Below are positions 16,381-24,825 of a stretch of 64,000 nucleotides of DNA, in pieces. Position numbers and translations under genes: made by a program. This DNA is from Chromatiaceae bacterium (GTDB taxonomy: Bacteria > Pseudomonadota > Gammaproteobacteria > Chromatiales > Chromatiaceae). Each line of letters opens with the position of its first letter. Position 1 is the stretch's first letter. The notes under the pieces are model-generated. The model was not told the DNA's origin. It did no database searches and saw only the letters and a program-made list of their open reading frames with translations. The stretch spans positions 62,001 through 126,000 of the forward strand of contig JACKMP010000007.1 of NCBI GenBank assembly GCA_024235315.1, in the 5' to 3' direction.

Positions 16381-19134
16381 ATGTCGAAGGCCACGCCAGC
16401 ACAGGATGCCGCAGGTGCGAAGTTCTTGAGCCTGACGTGGAGGGTTCTGGGGCTGTTGTTCCTGGTGCTCGCTTTGATGAACATCAGTCTCGCCTACCTC
16501 GTCTACAACAGGAGTGCGGCCCAGTTCGAGGCGGAGCAGTCGGAAAAACGCCTCGCGCAGACCCGTGAATTCAGGGTCGTTTTGTCGAACGGATTCGAGT
16601 CCATGTCGACCTTCGCCTCGTTTATCCCCTTGTTGTCGATGCCGGCCGGGGGTGGGGGTGCCGATGCCCTGCATGAGCGGGTAGCCGCTGCATTGTCCGA
16701 GCATGGCCTGATGCTCGATGTCGAATGGGGTATCGAGGCGGTGCACTACTTCGTCGGCGACTCGCTCGATTCGCCGCTTGTTTCATGGCCGCCAGGCCGG
16801 CCGGCGGTTTCGGCGAAGAAGCTGTTGCAGCTGACTCGGCGGACTGACACACCGCAGGGACAGATCGTGTGCGCAGACACCTGCGTACAGGTGGTCACCG
16901 TACCGCTGCTGCAGTACGGCAAGACCGCCGCTTATCTCGTGGTGGAGCGCTCGATCGCGGACAGTCTGAGAGAGGTTCACCTCTTGTCCGGCGCTGAATT
17001 CGCAGTGCTTCGCGATACGGATGCGTTATCAAGCGATGGCGGTCGTCACCTGGCAGTCTGGGGTAAGGACGTCGCGGCAATCACGCACGAGGGCAGTGTG
17101 CTTCCCACCCTGGTTGAACTCAACTCGAGGGTGAGCCTGGCCGAGTTGCTGCAGGCACCGCAGCGCGTGCAGTCCGGTGCCGACTGGTTCGAGATATTTG
17201 CGTTGCCACCGGCGTCGAATCATCCAGGCCTCGAGCTGCTCGTGGTGAACAGGGTCACTGATCAGGTTCAGGCGATCCACGATGCGACTTTGTACGCCAT
17301 CATCGTGGGGCTGTTCGGGATGCTGATATCTGGGGTTACGCTGTTGCTCGTCCTTGGTGGACCGATGCAGCGGATCCGGGATGTCGTCCATGTGCTGCCC
17401 TTGATGGCGGAGAAGTCCTACGTGCGACTGCGCTACGAGTTGCCGGAATACCCGGATGAGGACAATCTGCGCGACGAGATCGACGTCATGGTCAGTGCAA
17501 TCAGTCGGGTATCCAAGCAGATGCAGGCATTGGATGAAGCGCATTCGGCGGCGGAGGCGGCGCTGCGCGACAGTGAGCAGGGCCTGCAGCTGGCACAGTC
17601 GATGGCCAAAGTGGCCAGTTGGTCGGGGCAGCCCTTGGAGGGCCTGTTCAGGGTCCATCAGGGGTGGAACCACATCGACCCAGTGCTCGAATATGTCGAA
17701 ACCTGGGACGAGTATGTTGAACTGGTTCATCCCGACGACCGCAGCAAGGTGCGCATCGCCTGGCGTCAGGGACGCGCAGGCGGCCGCATGGATGTGGAGT
17801 ATCGTCTGCTGATCGACAGCCGCCAGATCGACATCCACGCGGTCGCGCGCTTCGATCTAGTTGGGCCCCTGCGGGTTTTGCGTGCCGCTGGCATGATGCA
17901 GGACGTGACGGCAACGCGTGCCGCCGAACGCTCATTGATGAGTCATCGCGACCGCCTCGAAGACGAAGTGCTGGAGCGGACGGCGGAGCTGGTGGCTGCA
18001 CGCAAGGAAGCCGAACGTTTGGCACAGAACAAGGGTCAGTTCCTGGCCAACATGAGTCACGAGATCCGTACACCACTGAATGCCGTACTCGGCCTGTCAC
18101 AGATCGGCATCCTGCAGAGCCAGAACCGGGCGATAGCAAATACGTTCGAACAGATTATCGAGGCGGGGGAACACCTGCTGAACGTCGTCAACGACGTGCT
18201 CGATATGTCGAAGCTCGAGGCAGGCAAGCTGGTCGTGGTGGCCGAGCCGTTCGACCTGGGCAAGACGGTCAGGCAGTGCGTCGAGATGCTGCAGCAGCGT
18301 GCAGAGGCGAAGGCGCTGACGCTGAAGCTTTCCCTGGCCGGTAACCTGCCGCAGCTCGTGATCGGCGATGCATTCCGTCTGCAACAGATATTGATCAATC
18401 TCTTGAGCAACGCCATCAAGTTTACCGAGCACGGCTCGGTGACGATCGACGTCCAGCGACAGGGGGGTAGCTACCGTTTCCAGGTCGAGGATACTGGCAT
18501 CGGCATGATGCCAGACCAGGTTTCCAGGCTGTTTGCGCCATTCAGCCAGTTCGGAGATTCGGCACAGCAACGCAACGCCGGTACCGGTTTGGGGCTGAGC
18601 ATCAGCCACACCCTTGCGACGCTGATGGGTGGTGATATTCGGGCGTACAGCGTGCGCGGCGAAGGCAGCCGGTTCCTGTTGCGCCTGCCGTTCAATTCAG
18701 CGCAGGGGATGGATGCGGACCTTGCGCAGTCGCCGGCTGGCGTCACGCAAGGTGGACAACGCCTTGCCGGCCTTCGCGTCCTGGTGGCTGATGACGTGTC
18801 TATCAACCGCAGCATCGCGCGGGCACTGCTGGAGATGGAAGGGGCGCAAGTCACGACCGTGGAAGACGGCCTGCAGGCGGTAGCCGCCGTCACCGCGGGT
18901 GATGGAGCCGGATTCGACCTGGTACTGATGGACGTGGAGATGCCGGGGATGGATGGTCGACAGGCAACCCGGAATATCCGCGCCGCCGGACACGAGCTGC
19001 CAATTATCGGTGTCACCGCACATGTATTGCAGGCGGAACGGGAAATGTCGCTCGCCGCAGGGATGGACGATCAGCTGGTCAAACCTATCATGCGGGATGC
19101 GCTTGTGGGCGTCATCGGCCGCTGGCTGGCATGA
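16381..19134 (+). CDS. Membrane hybrid sensor histidine kinase/response regulator
   Basis: A 917-residue inner-membrane sensor. TM1 is at about residues 17-38 and is followed by a periplasmic sensing region of about 260 residues. TM2 is near 300-322, then a HAMP-like/linker region and a PAS domain (residues about 400-510). The HisKA domain has phospho-acceptor His560 in NMSHEIRTPLNA. The HATPase domain has N-box NLLSNAIKF, DTGIGM and GTGLGLS. A C-terminal receiver domain has Asp851 (LMDVEMPG). There is no output domain, so phosphate probably moves to a separate partner that is not in the window. The ATG at 16381 is eight bases after the barrel gene; an in-frame upstream codon at 16225 would overlap that gene. 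Confidence 0.93.
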   Translation: MSKATPAQDAAGAKFLSLTWRVLGLLFLVLALMNISLAYLVYNRSAAQFEAEQSEKRLAQTREFRVVLSNGFESMSTFASFIPLLSMPAGGGGADALHERVAAALSEHGLMLDVEWGIEAVHYFVGDSLDSPLVSWPPGRPAVSAKKLLQLTRRTDTPQGQIVCADTCVQVVTVPLLQYGKTAAYLVVERSIADSLREVHLLSGAEFAVLRDTDALSSDGGRHLAVWGKDVAAITHEGSVLPTLVELNSRVSLAELLQAPQRVQSGADWFEIFALPPASNHPGLELLVVNRVTDQVQAIHDATLYAIIVGLFGMLISGVTLLLVLGGPMQRIRDVVHVLPLMAEKSYVRLRYELPEYPDEDNLRDEIDVMVSAISRVSKQMQALDEAHSAAEAALRDSEQGLQLAQSMAKVASWSGQPLEGLFRVHQGWNHIDPVLEYVETWDEYVELVHPDDRSKVRIAWRQGRAGGRMDVEYRLLIDSRQIDIHAVARFDLVGPLRVLRAAGMMQDVTATRAAERSLMSHRDRLEDEVLERTAELVAARKEAERLAQNKGQFLANMSHEIRTPLNAVLGLSQIGILQSQNRAIANTFEQIIEAGEHLLNVVNDVLDMSKLEAGKLVVVAEPFDLGKTVRQCVEMLQQRAEAKALTLKLSLAGNLPQLVIGDAFRLQQILINLLSNAIKFTEHGSVTIDVQRQGGSYRFQVEDTGIGMMPDQVSRLFAPFSQFGDSAQQRNAGTGLGLSISHTLATLMGGDIRAYSVRGEGSRFLLRLPFNSAQGMDADLAQSPAGVTQGGQRLAGLRVLVADDVSINRSIARALLEMEGAQVTTVEDGLQAVAAVTAGDGAGFDLVLMDVEMPGMDGRQATRNIRAAGHELPIIGVTAHVLQAEREMSLAAGMDDQLVKPIMRDALVGVIGRWLA

Positions 19135-19233
19135 GGGGTGTTCATTCGCGATCCGAGTTGCGCAGCATTTCTGGAGTTGCGCACGAGTCGGCAGCTGACA
19201 ATCGACGGGGGACGGCGCAGCGCCGCAGGCCGT

Positions 19234-20094
19234 TCAGAACACGGTGTAGCCGTCGAACACCGGCCCGTCGACGCACACGCGCTTCATGGCCGGGCCTTCT
19301 GCGGTCTTGACCTCGACCACGCACCCGGCGCAGCCGCCGACAGCGCAGGCCATGAATTCCTCCAATGACACCTGCACCGGCAGTTCATAGTCGCGCGCCA
19401 TCTGCACCACCGATTCGAGCATGGCGTGCGGCCCGCAGGCGTACACGCCGACCTGTGCGCGCTCGTGGTCACTCAATCCATCCAGCCAGTGGCGAGAAAG
19501 GTCGGTGACATATCCCTGGTGGCATCCCGGATATCCCTGCTGACTGGCCAGTCGACTGGTGATGCCCCAGTCCTCCAACAACGGCATTGCTGCGATCACC
19601 CCGTCGGGGATGCCGTTGAGCAGAAACTGCGAAGGCCTTGGCTGAAACGGGAAAGGTACCTCGGAACCGAGTACGACGAACGGTTGTTGATCGCCACCAC
19701 GCAGTGACTCGGCGATGAAGATCATTGGTGGCATCCCGACGCCACCGCCGATCAGCAGCGGGCGTTTTTCGGTGACCTCGAACGGCACGCCGATCGGGCC
19801 AAGGAGGCTGATGCTCTCGCCGGCCTTGCGCGTTGTCAGCAGGCGTGTGCCATCACCGACGGCCTTGTACAGAAAATCGACCCATCCGCCCTGTGCGGAT
19901 GCCCGCATGATCGAGATCGGACGGCGCATCGGTCGCTGCGGATCCACGGTGATATGTGCAAACTGGCCAGGACGGGCGCGTTCGGCACAACCGGGGGCAG
20001 CCACACGCAGCACGAACTGCTCACCGGCGAAGGCTTCGTGGCTAAGGATCTGTGCCTGCTCGAGCAGTATCGTATCGCGGTGCGGTCTCTTCAT
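19234..20094 (-). CDS. pyrK: Dihydroorotate dehydrogenase electron-transfer subunit PyrK
   Basis: A 286-residue FAD and [2Fe-2S] flavoprotein of the ferredoxin-reductase family. In class 1B dihydroorotate dehydrogenases, PyrK passes electrons from PyrD to NAD+. An FAD-binding RPISI motif lies near residue 60, a nucleotide-binding GGGVGMPP loop follows, and near the C-terminus is the four-cysteine cluster Cys250-x4-Cys255-x2-Cys258-x15-Cys274 followed by DGPVF, the PyrK signature. Its start overlaps the pyrC' stop by one base (TGATG), so it is the last gene of the pyr operon. No class 1B PyrD is in the window; gammaproteobacteria normally use the quinone-linked class 2 enzyme. The family fit is strong, but the partner is unknown. 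Confidence 0.88.
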   Translation of the reverse strand: MKRPHRDTILLEQAQILSHEAFAGEQFVLRVAAPGCAERARPGQFAHITVDPQRPMRRPISIMRASAQGGWVDFLYKAVGDGTRLLTTRKAGESISLLGPIGVPFEVTEKRPLLIGGGVGMPPMIFIAESLRGGDQQPFVVLGSEVPFPFQPRPSQFLLNGIPDGVIAAMPLLEDWGITSRLASQQGYPGCHQGYVTDLSRHWLDGLSDHERAQVGVYACGPHAMLESVVQMARDYELPVQVSLEEFMACAVGGCAGCVVEVKTAEGPAMKRVCVDGPVFDGYTVF

Positions 20095-21377
20095 CAGTCG
20101 TCCGCCGCGCGGTAGACCACGCGTCCATTGAACAGGGTGTGGGTGATACGGCCGGGGAAGTCCCAGCCATCAAAGGGCGTATTGTGGCCCTCGCTGCGCA
20201 TCTTCGACACGTCCAGCGTCCAGTGTCGTTGCGGATCGAATATGCACACATCGGCCGGTGATCCTACCCTCAGCCTGCCGTACGGCAGGCCGAGGATGTC
20301 GGCCGGGCCGCTGGTCACGCGGGCCAGTGCGGTCGGCAGATCGAGCACCTTTTCCTCGACCAGTCGCAGTGTCAGGCCGAGCAGTGTCTCGAGGCATGAG
20401 ATGCCCGGCTCGGTCTCCGGAAACGGGCGCTGCTTGGCGTCAGGTTCATGTGGCTGATGGTCGGAACAGATTGCCGCGATGGTGCCATCGGCAACGGCGC
20501 GCCGCAGCGCGTCACGATCGGTCAGCGTGCGCAGCGGCGGTGATACATGGCACTCGGCATTGAAGTCGTCCACATCCATCTCGGTCAGGTGCAGCTGGTG
20601 CGCAGCGACGTCGGCGGTGACGGCCAGGCCGGCGGCCTGGGCCTCGTGGATCATGCGAGCTGCGCTGAGGGTGGACAGGGCACGAAAATGCACCTTCGCC
20701 TGCGTGTGCTCGGCCAGGGCGAGGTCGCGTGCCACGGCAACGCTCTCGGCGGCCGAAGGGATCGCCGGCAGTCCGAGGCGGGTGGCTATCGCGCCCTCGT
20801 GTGCACATCCGGCTGCGCGCAGGTGGCGGTCTTCCGGTCGCAGGAATACCGTCAGGCCGAAGGTCGCTGCATACTCCAGGGCGCGACGCTCCACCAGAGT
20901 CGATGCCAGCGGGGCGCGCGCGTTGCTGACGGCGACACAGCCGGCCTGTTTCAACGCGGCCATCTCGGAAAGCTGTTCGCCCATCAAGCCACGGGTCAGT
21001 GCGCCAGTGGTGAGAATCCTGGTCTGCCCCAGTTTGCGGGCCATGCGGTGGATAAGCTCGACCACGGCCGAGTTATCGATGACCGGGTTGGTATCCGGTG
21101 TGCAAAGCACTGTCGTGATGCCGCCGCGCGCCGCCGCAGCGGCCTCGCTGGCGAGCGTTGCCTTGTGCTCATAACCGGGTTCGCGGAGGCTGGCAGCAAG
21201 ATCGACCAGGCCCGGGCTGACCACGCAACCACGCGCATCGATCACCTCGGCCGCGGCAAACTCGGCCGGTGCATCGCCGACCGCGACCACGAATTCACCG
21301 TCGATATGCAGATCCAGCTGGTCGTCGATGCCGTGCGCTGGATCGATCAGGCGGCCGTTGATGATGCTGATGCTCAT
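20094..21377 (-). CDS. pyrC': Dihydroorotase-like PyrC' (PyrX), probably non-catalytic
   Basis: A 427-residue member of the type I dihydroorotase/amidohydrolase family, usually annotated simply as dihydroorotase. Active DHOases have the metal-binding His-x-His in GLVDLHVHLREPG. Here residues 61-63 are Ala-Ala-Ser (GLVDLAASLREPG). Other expected metal ligands are also altered (VHFRALST in place of a CHVS-type motif), while SDHQPH keeps its Asp and His. This matches the inactive PyrC' of Pseudomonas, which is needed to assemble the PyrB dodecamer rather than to make dihydroorotate. It overlaps pyrB by four bases, as in Pseudomonas. A catalytic DHOase should be encoded elsewhere. Confidence 0.93.
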   Translation of the reverse strand: MSISIINGRLIDPAHGIDDQLDLHIDGEFVVAVGDAPAEFAAAEVIDARGCVVSPGLVDLAASLREPGYEHKATLASEAAAAARGGITTVLCTPDTNPVIDNSAVVELIHRMARKLGQTRILTTGALTRGLMGEQLSEMAALKQAGCVAVSNARAPLASTLVERRALEYAATFGLTVFLRPEDRHLRAAGCAHEGAIATRLGLPAIPSAAESVAVARDLALAEHTQAKVHFRALSTLSAARMIHEAQAAGLAVTADVAAHQLHLTEMDVDDFNAECHVSPPLRTLTDRDALRRAVADGTIAAICSDHQPHEPDAKQRPFPETEPGISCLETLLGLTLRLVEEKVLDLPTALARVTSGPADILGLPYGRLRVGSPADVCIFDPQRHWTLDVSKMRSEGHNTPFDGWDFPGRITHTLFNGRVVYRAADD

Positions 21378-22360
21378 GCCTCACCCCCGAGGTCGGCCTG
21401 TGACTGCATCGCCATCGACATCACCGCCATGCGTACGGCGATGCCGTAGCTGACCTGCTGCAGGATCACCGATCGTGGGCCGTCAGCAACCTCGGAGTCC
21501 ATCTCGATGCCGCGGTTCATTGGTCCAGGGTGCATCACGATCGCGTCCGGTTTGGCGCTCTCCAGGCGTTCGTCGGTCAGTCCGTAGAGGCGGAAGTACT
21601 CGTGTTCGTTGGGCAGCAACGCGCCATCCATACGCTCGTTCTGCAGGCGCAGCATGATCACCACGTCGACGTCCCTGATGCCTTCGGCAAGGTCGTGGAA
21701 CACGTGCACGCCAAGGGCGCGGGCCTCGGTCGGCAGCAGGGTGCGTGGACCGACGATGCGTACCTCGCTGACACCCAGGGTGTTCAGCGCCAGGATCTGC
21801 GAGCGTGCCACCCTTGAGTGCAGTACGTCGCCCACGATCGCGACGCGCAACGGGGTGAAATCCCCCTTGTGCTTGCGGATCGTGAACATATCGAGCATCG
21901 CCTGTGTCGGATGCGCGTGTCTGCCGTCCCCGGCATTGATCACGCTGACCCGCGGTGAGGCGTTCCTGGCGATGAAATGTGCGGCGCCGGACTGTGCATG
22001 CCGCACAACGAACATATCGGAGTGCATTGCCTCGATGTTGCGCAAGGTGTCGAGCAGCGTTTCGCCCTTGGTCGTCGCCGATGTGCTGATGTTGAAGTTG
22101 ATCACATCGGCAGACAGCATCTTTGCCGCGAGCTCAAAGGTGGTGCGGGTGCGCGTGCTGTTCTCGAAAAACAGGTTGGTGATGATGCGTCCGCGCAGCA
22201 GCGGCACCTTTTTCACCGGTCGGCCGGGCAGGGCGGCAAACGACTCCGCGGTATCGAGGATCTGCAGCAGCAGCTCGCGGCTCAGGCCCTCAATGGTGAG
22301 GAAATGGCGCAATCGACCGTGTTCGTTGAGCTGCAGATTGTGCATTCGATGGCTTGGCAT
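21374..22360 (-). CDS. pyrB: Aspartate carbamoyltransferase catalytic subunit
   Basis: Condenses carbamoyl phosphate with aspartate, the committed step of pyrimidine synthesis. It has 328 residues, including an N-terminal extension of about 18 residues typical of class A enzymes such as that of Pseudomonas. The carbamoyl-phosphate loop FFENSTRTRTTF is at residues 64-75, HPTQAMLD lies mid-protein and HPGPMNRG near the C-terminus. No regulatory pyrI follows. The next gene is the inactive PyrC', so a PyrB6-PyrC'6 dodecamer is expected from the Pseudomonas precedent. Confidence 0.98.
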   Translation of the reverse strand: MPSHRMHNLQLNEHGRLRHFLTIEGLSRELLLQILDTAESFAALPGRPVKKVPLLRGRIITNLFFENSTRTRTTFELAAKMLSADVINFNISTSATTKGETLLDTLRNIEAMHSDMFVVRHAQSGAAHFIARNASPRVSVINAGDGRHAHPTQAMLDMFTIRKHKGDFTPLRVAIVGDVLHSRVARSQILALNTLGVSEVRIVGPRTLLPTEARALGVHVFHDLAEGIRDVDVVIMLRLQNERMDGALLPNEHEYFRLYGLTDERLESAKPDAIVMHPGPMNRGIEMDSEVADGPRSVILQQVSYGIAVRMAVMSMAMQSQADLGGEA

Positions 22361-22383
22361 TGCTCGCGATTGTATAGCGTGGC

Positions 22384-22920
22384 TTATCGCGCCGTCCGCG
22401 CGCCGTGAAGAATCTCCAGGCTAAGCGGTTCCGGTCCGTTCAGCTTGATATGGTCGTCCAGTCCCAATGGTGGGCTCAGGCCGATGACGTCCGGCTGGAT
22501 CGGCAACTCGCGGCCGCTGCGCTCGATCAGTGTCACCAGGGTGATCGAGGCCGGTCGTCCGTAGTCGAATATCTCGTTCATCGCTGCGCGGATGGTGCGC
22601 CCGGTGTGCAGCACGTCGTCCACCAGCACGATATTGCGGCCGTCCACGTCAAAGTCGATCCGTGACGGCCGGACCTGTGGATTCACGCCGATCTGGGTGA
22701 AGTCGTCACGGTAGAAACTGATGTCCAGCAGCCCGGTGGGCTCCTGCAGCTGTAGTAGGCGGCTGATGTGCTGTGCCAGCCAGGCGCCGCCGGTATGGAT
22801 GCCGATCACTGCCGGGTTGTCCAGGTTGCGGTCGCTGAGCTGTTTGCGCAGCACCTGGGCCATACCCCCGACCAGGTCGAGGATGGCGTCATGCTTCATG
22901 AACTGGGTGCTTTCACTCAT
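22384..22920 (-). CDS. pyrR: PyrR-type bifunctional regulator/uracil phosphoribosyltransferase
   Basis: A 178-residue PRT-fold protein. PyrR converts uracil and PRPP to UMP and, in Bacillus, binds pyr leader RNA to cause attenuation. The PRPP motif IVLVDDVLHTGRT is at residues 97-109. The 23-base gap to pyrB has no room for an attenuator, and no terminator/antiterminator pair is visible, so if it regulates pyrB it must do so differently; in Pseudomonas, PyrR is proposed to act at the promoter level. Its start overlaps the ruvX stop by eight bases. Confidence 0.95.
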   Translation of the reverse strand: MSESTQFMKHDAILDLVGGMAQVLRKQLSDRNLDNPAVIGIHTGGAWLAQHISRLLQLQEPTGLLDISFYRDDFTQIGVNPQVRPSRIDFDVDGRNIVLVDDVLHTGRTIRAAMNEIFDYGRPASITLVTLIERSGRELPIQPDVIGLSPPLGLDDHIKLNGPEPLSLEILHGARTAR

Positions 22921-23311
22921 TGAACCAGGTTTCCAAGATCAGTTTCGCTGCGTAAGAGTCTACCTTGGTCGGGTCCCTGCCCGCCTGCCGACCAAGGCTG
23001 GACCAGGCCTCGCGGCTGGTTAGCCGTTCGTCTGCCATGTGCACCGGCAGGCCGAAGCGTCCGTGCAGCTGGCGCGCGAAACGTTTGGCGCCCTCGGCAT
23101 TATTGGCCTCGCGATCAGTCATTTCGAACGGATGGCCCACCACCAGTGCGCTCGGATGCCACTCGGCCAGGAGATCCGCAATGCGTTGCCAATCCGGCTT
23201 GCGGTTGACCATTCCGAGCGTCGTGAGCGGGGTGGCGGTACCCGTCAGGGCCTGCCCAACGGCCACGCCGATCTTATGTGTGCCGTAGTCGAAACCGAGC
23301 ATCACGGCCAT
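22913..23311 (-). CDS. ruvX: Putative pre-16S rRNA nuclease / RuvX (YqgF)
   Basis: A 132-residue RNase H-fold nuclease essential in many bacteria. It is annotated as Holliday-junction resolvase-like, but better supported as the enzyme that matures the 5' end of 16S rRNA. The N-terminal acidic residue in LGFDYGTHKIGVAVG, the central VVGHPFEMTD segment and the DERLTSREA motif match the family. It overlaps yqgE by one base and pyrR by eight, so translation is coupled through this stretch. Confidence 0.97.
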   Translation of the reverse strand: MAVMLGFDYGTHKIGVAVGQALTGTATPLTTLGMVNRKPDWQRIADLLAEWHPSALVVGHPFEMTDREANNAEGAKRFARQLHGRFGLPVHMADERLTSREAWSSLGRQAGRDPTKVDSYAAKLILETWFNE

Positions 23312-23874
23312 CAGGCGTGTCCGGCCTCGCTGCTCAACAGGTTGACATCTACCCCCAGCAGTCTGGCGGCCGCCTCCCAGCGCCGTTCGGCGGGCAGTTC
23401 GAACAGGATGGACTGGTCGGCCGGGCCACTCAGCCAGGCGTTGTCCTGCATCTCGCGTTCCAGCTGGCCGGCCGCCCAGCCGGCGTAACCGAGTGCAACC
23501 AGTGTGAGGTCCGGGCCGTCTCCACGCGCCATCGCTTCGAGAATGTCACGTGAGGTCGTGATGCTGATATCGTCGTTGATCGCCAGCGTCGAGCTCCACG
23601 GCGCGGTATGGCTGTGCAACACGAAGCCGCGCTCCTCCTCGACGGGACCACCGAGATACACGATCTGCTCGCCAGCGGCGCCCAGCCCGCCCTCGATCTC
23701 CATGTGGCGCAGCACGTCGGCGAGGCGCAGATCCGTAGGGCGATTGAGGACTATCCCCATGGCACCGTGTTCGCCGTGCTCGCAGATGTAGGTGACGGTG
23801 CGCGAAAAGTTCGGGTCCTGCAGATTCGGCATCGCGATCAGGAGCTGGTTTTTCAATGACGCTGTCTCGCTCAT
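23311..23874 (-). CDS. yqgE: YqgE/AlgH family protein (DUF179)
   Basis: A 187-residue conserved protein of unknown biochemical function; in Pseudomonas the homologue AlgH was first linked to alginate control. Family blocks present are LLIAMPNLQDPNFSRTV at the start, GAMGIVLNRPTDL, and VYLGGPVEEERGFVLH in the middle. The frame is open a further 113 codons upstream, but these overlap the tonB gene and have no family similarity, so the start is the ATG at 23874. yqgE and ruvX are neighbours in most gammaproteobacteria. Confidence 0.97.
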   Translation of the reverse strand: MSETASLKNQLLIAMPNLQDPNFSRTVTYICEHGEHGAMGIVLNRPTDLRLADVLRHMEIEGGLGAAGEQIVYLGGPVEEERGFVLHSHTAPWSSTLAINDDISITTSRDILEAMARGDGPDLTLVALGYAGWAAGQLEREMQDNAWLSGPADQSILFELPAERRWEAAARLLGVDVNLLSSEAGHA

Positions 23875-23915
23875 ACGCACAGTATCGTGTGCACCCTGCG
23901 CCCCGGCAAGTGGCG

Positions 23916-24806
23916 TCAATTGGAGGAGAAAAGGGTGTTGCCGTCCAGGAACTGCCAGGTTCGGGTGATGTCGAGGACGTCGACCTCCTCCCGGATCTCC
24001 GGCGGGAAGGCGGCGAATGGTGCTGACATGCGCACGATGCGCGCTGCAGCGTCGTCGAGCAGTTTGTGGCCCGACGAGCGTACTATCCGGATGCGTTCGA
24101 TGCTGCCGTCCGACCGCACTGCGACGTGCATCAACAGGTTGCCATACAGACGCCGCCGCTTGGCCTCGTCCGGGTAGTTCAGATTGCCGATCTTTTCGAC
24201 TTTGCTTCGCCATGCCTCGAGATAGGCCGCGTACTTGTATTCCTGGGTGCTGGCGTTGACGGCCTTGCGCCGGTCCTGGCGCGAAGCAGACAGGGTGCGT
24301 CGGTCGAGTTCAGCGGTGAGCCGGTCAATCTCCTGCTGCGTGCTGGCGAGCAGCTGGCTGAGCTTGGGGCGTGGTTTCGCCTGCACGGTCGGTTTCGGTG
24401 GCGGTGCCGCCTCACGGCGTGGTGCCTTGGTGGCGGTGATGATCTCGGGCTTGGGGAGTGGCTGTGTTTCGGCGGCGCCCGCCCGCTCCAGTTCCAGCGC
24501 CGGTTTGGGCGCGGGGATCGCCTCCGGGTTGCCCAGCGGGCTGGTCTTGCGCTCCTTGACCTCCTTCTCGCCGCCGCCTTCCTGGCTCTGTTGGGCGAGA
24601 AAGTCCGGGTTCTCGGCCGGCTTGGTCTTCGCCTTGGGCTGCACCAACGTAATGTCCAGGGTTCGTTCGGGTGCCGGTGGCGTTTCGCGCGACATATCGA
24701 AACTGACGCTCAATATGACGAAAGCGTGAACCGCGGCGGCGATCACCAGGGCCAGGCCCAGGGGGTCGTCGGATCGCTTTATCGCCAGATTGCCGGTGAT
24801 ATCCAC
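23916..24806 (-). CDS. tonB: TonB-like energy transducer
   Basis: A 296-residue inner-membrane protein with one transmembrane helix (residues about 18-38), a long proline/lysine/alanine-rich periplasmic spacer, a short coiled-coil stretch (LLASTQQEIDRLTAEL) and a C-terminal TonB domain (YPDEAKRRRLYGNLLMHVAV). TonB links the proton motive force, via ExbB/ExbD, to outer-membrane receptors. In Pseudomonas the gene at this position (tonB3) is needed for twitching motility rather than iron uptake. Its location near pilG hints at the same role here, though that is inference. No exbBD is present nearby. Confidence 0.93.
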   Translation of the reverse strand: MDITGNLAIKRSDDPLGLALVIAAAVHAFVILSVSFDMSRETPPAPERTLDITLVQPKAKTKPAENPDFLAQQSQEGGGEKEVKERKTSPLGNPEAIPAPKPALELERAGAAETQPLPKPEIITATKAPRREAAPPPKPTVQAKPRPKLSQLLASTQQEIDRLTAELDRRTLSASRQDRRKAVNASTQEYKYAAYLEAWRSKVEKIGNLNYPDEAKRRRLYGNLLMHVAVRSDGSIERIRIVRSSGHKLLDDAAARIVRMSAPFAAFPPEIREEVDVLDITRTWQFLDGNTLFSSN

Positions 24807-24825
24807 AGTCGATGGGGTGTCGGTT

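Noticed and set aside
22361..22383. Possible PyrR-dependent attenuator between pyrR and pyrB
   Set aside because: The gap is only 23 bases and has no alternative hairpins.
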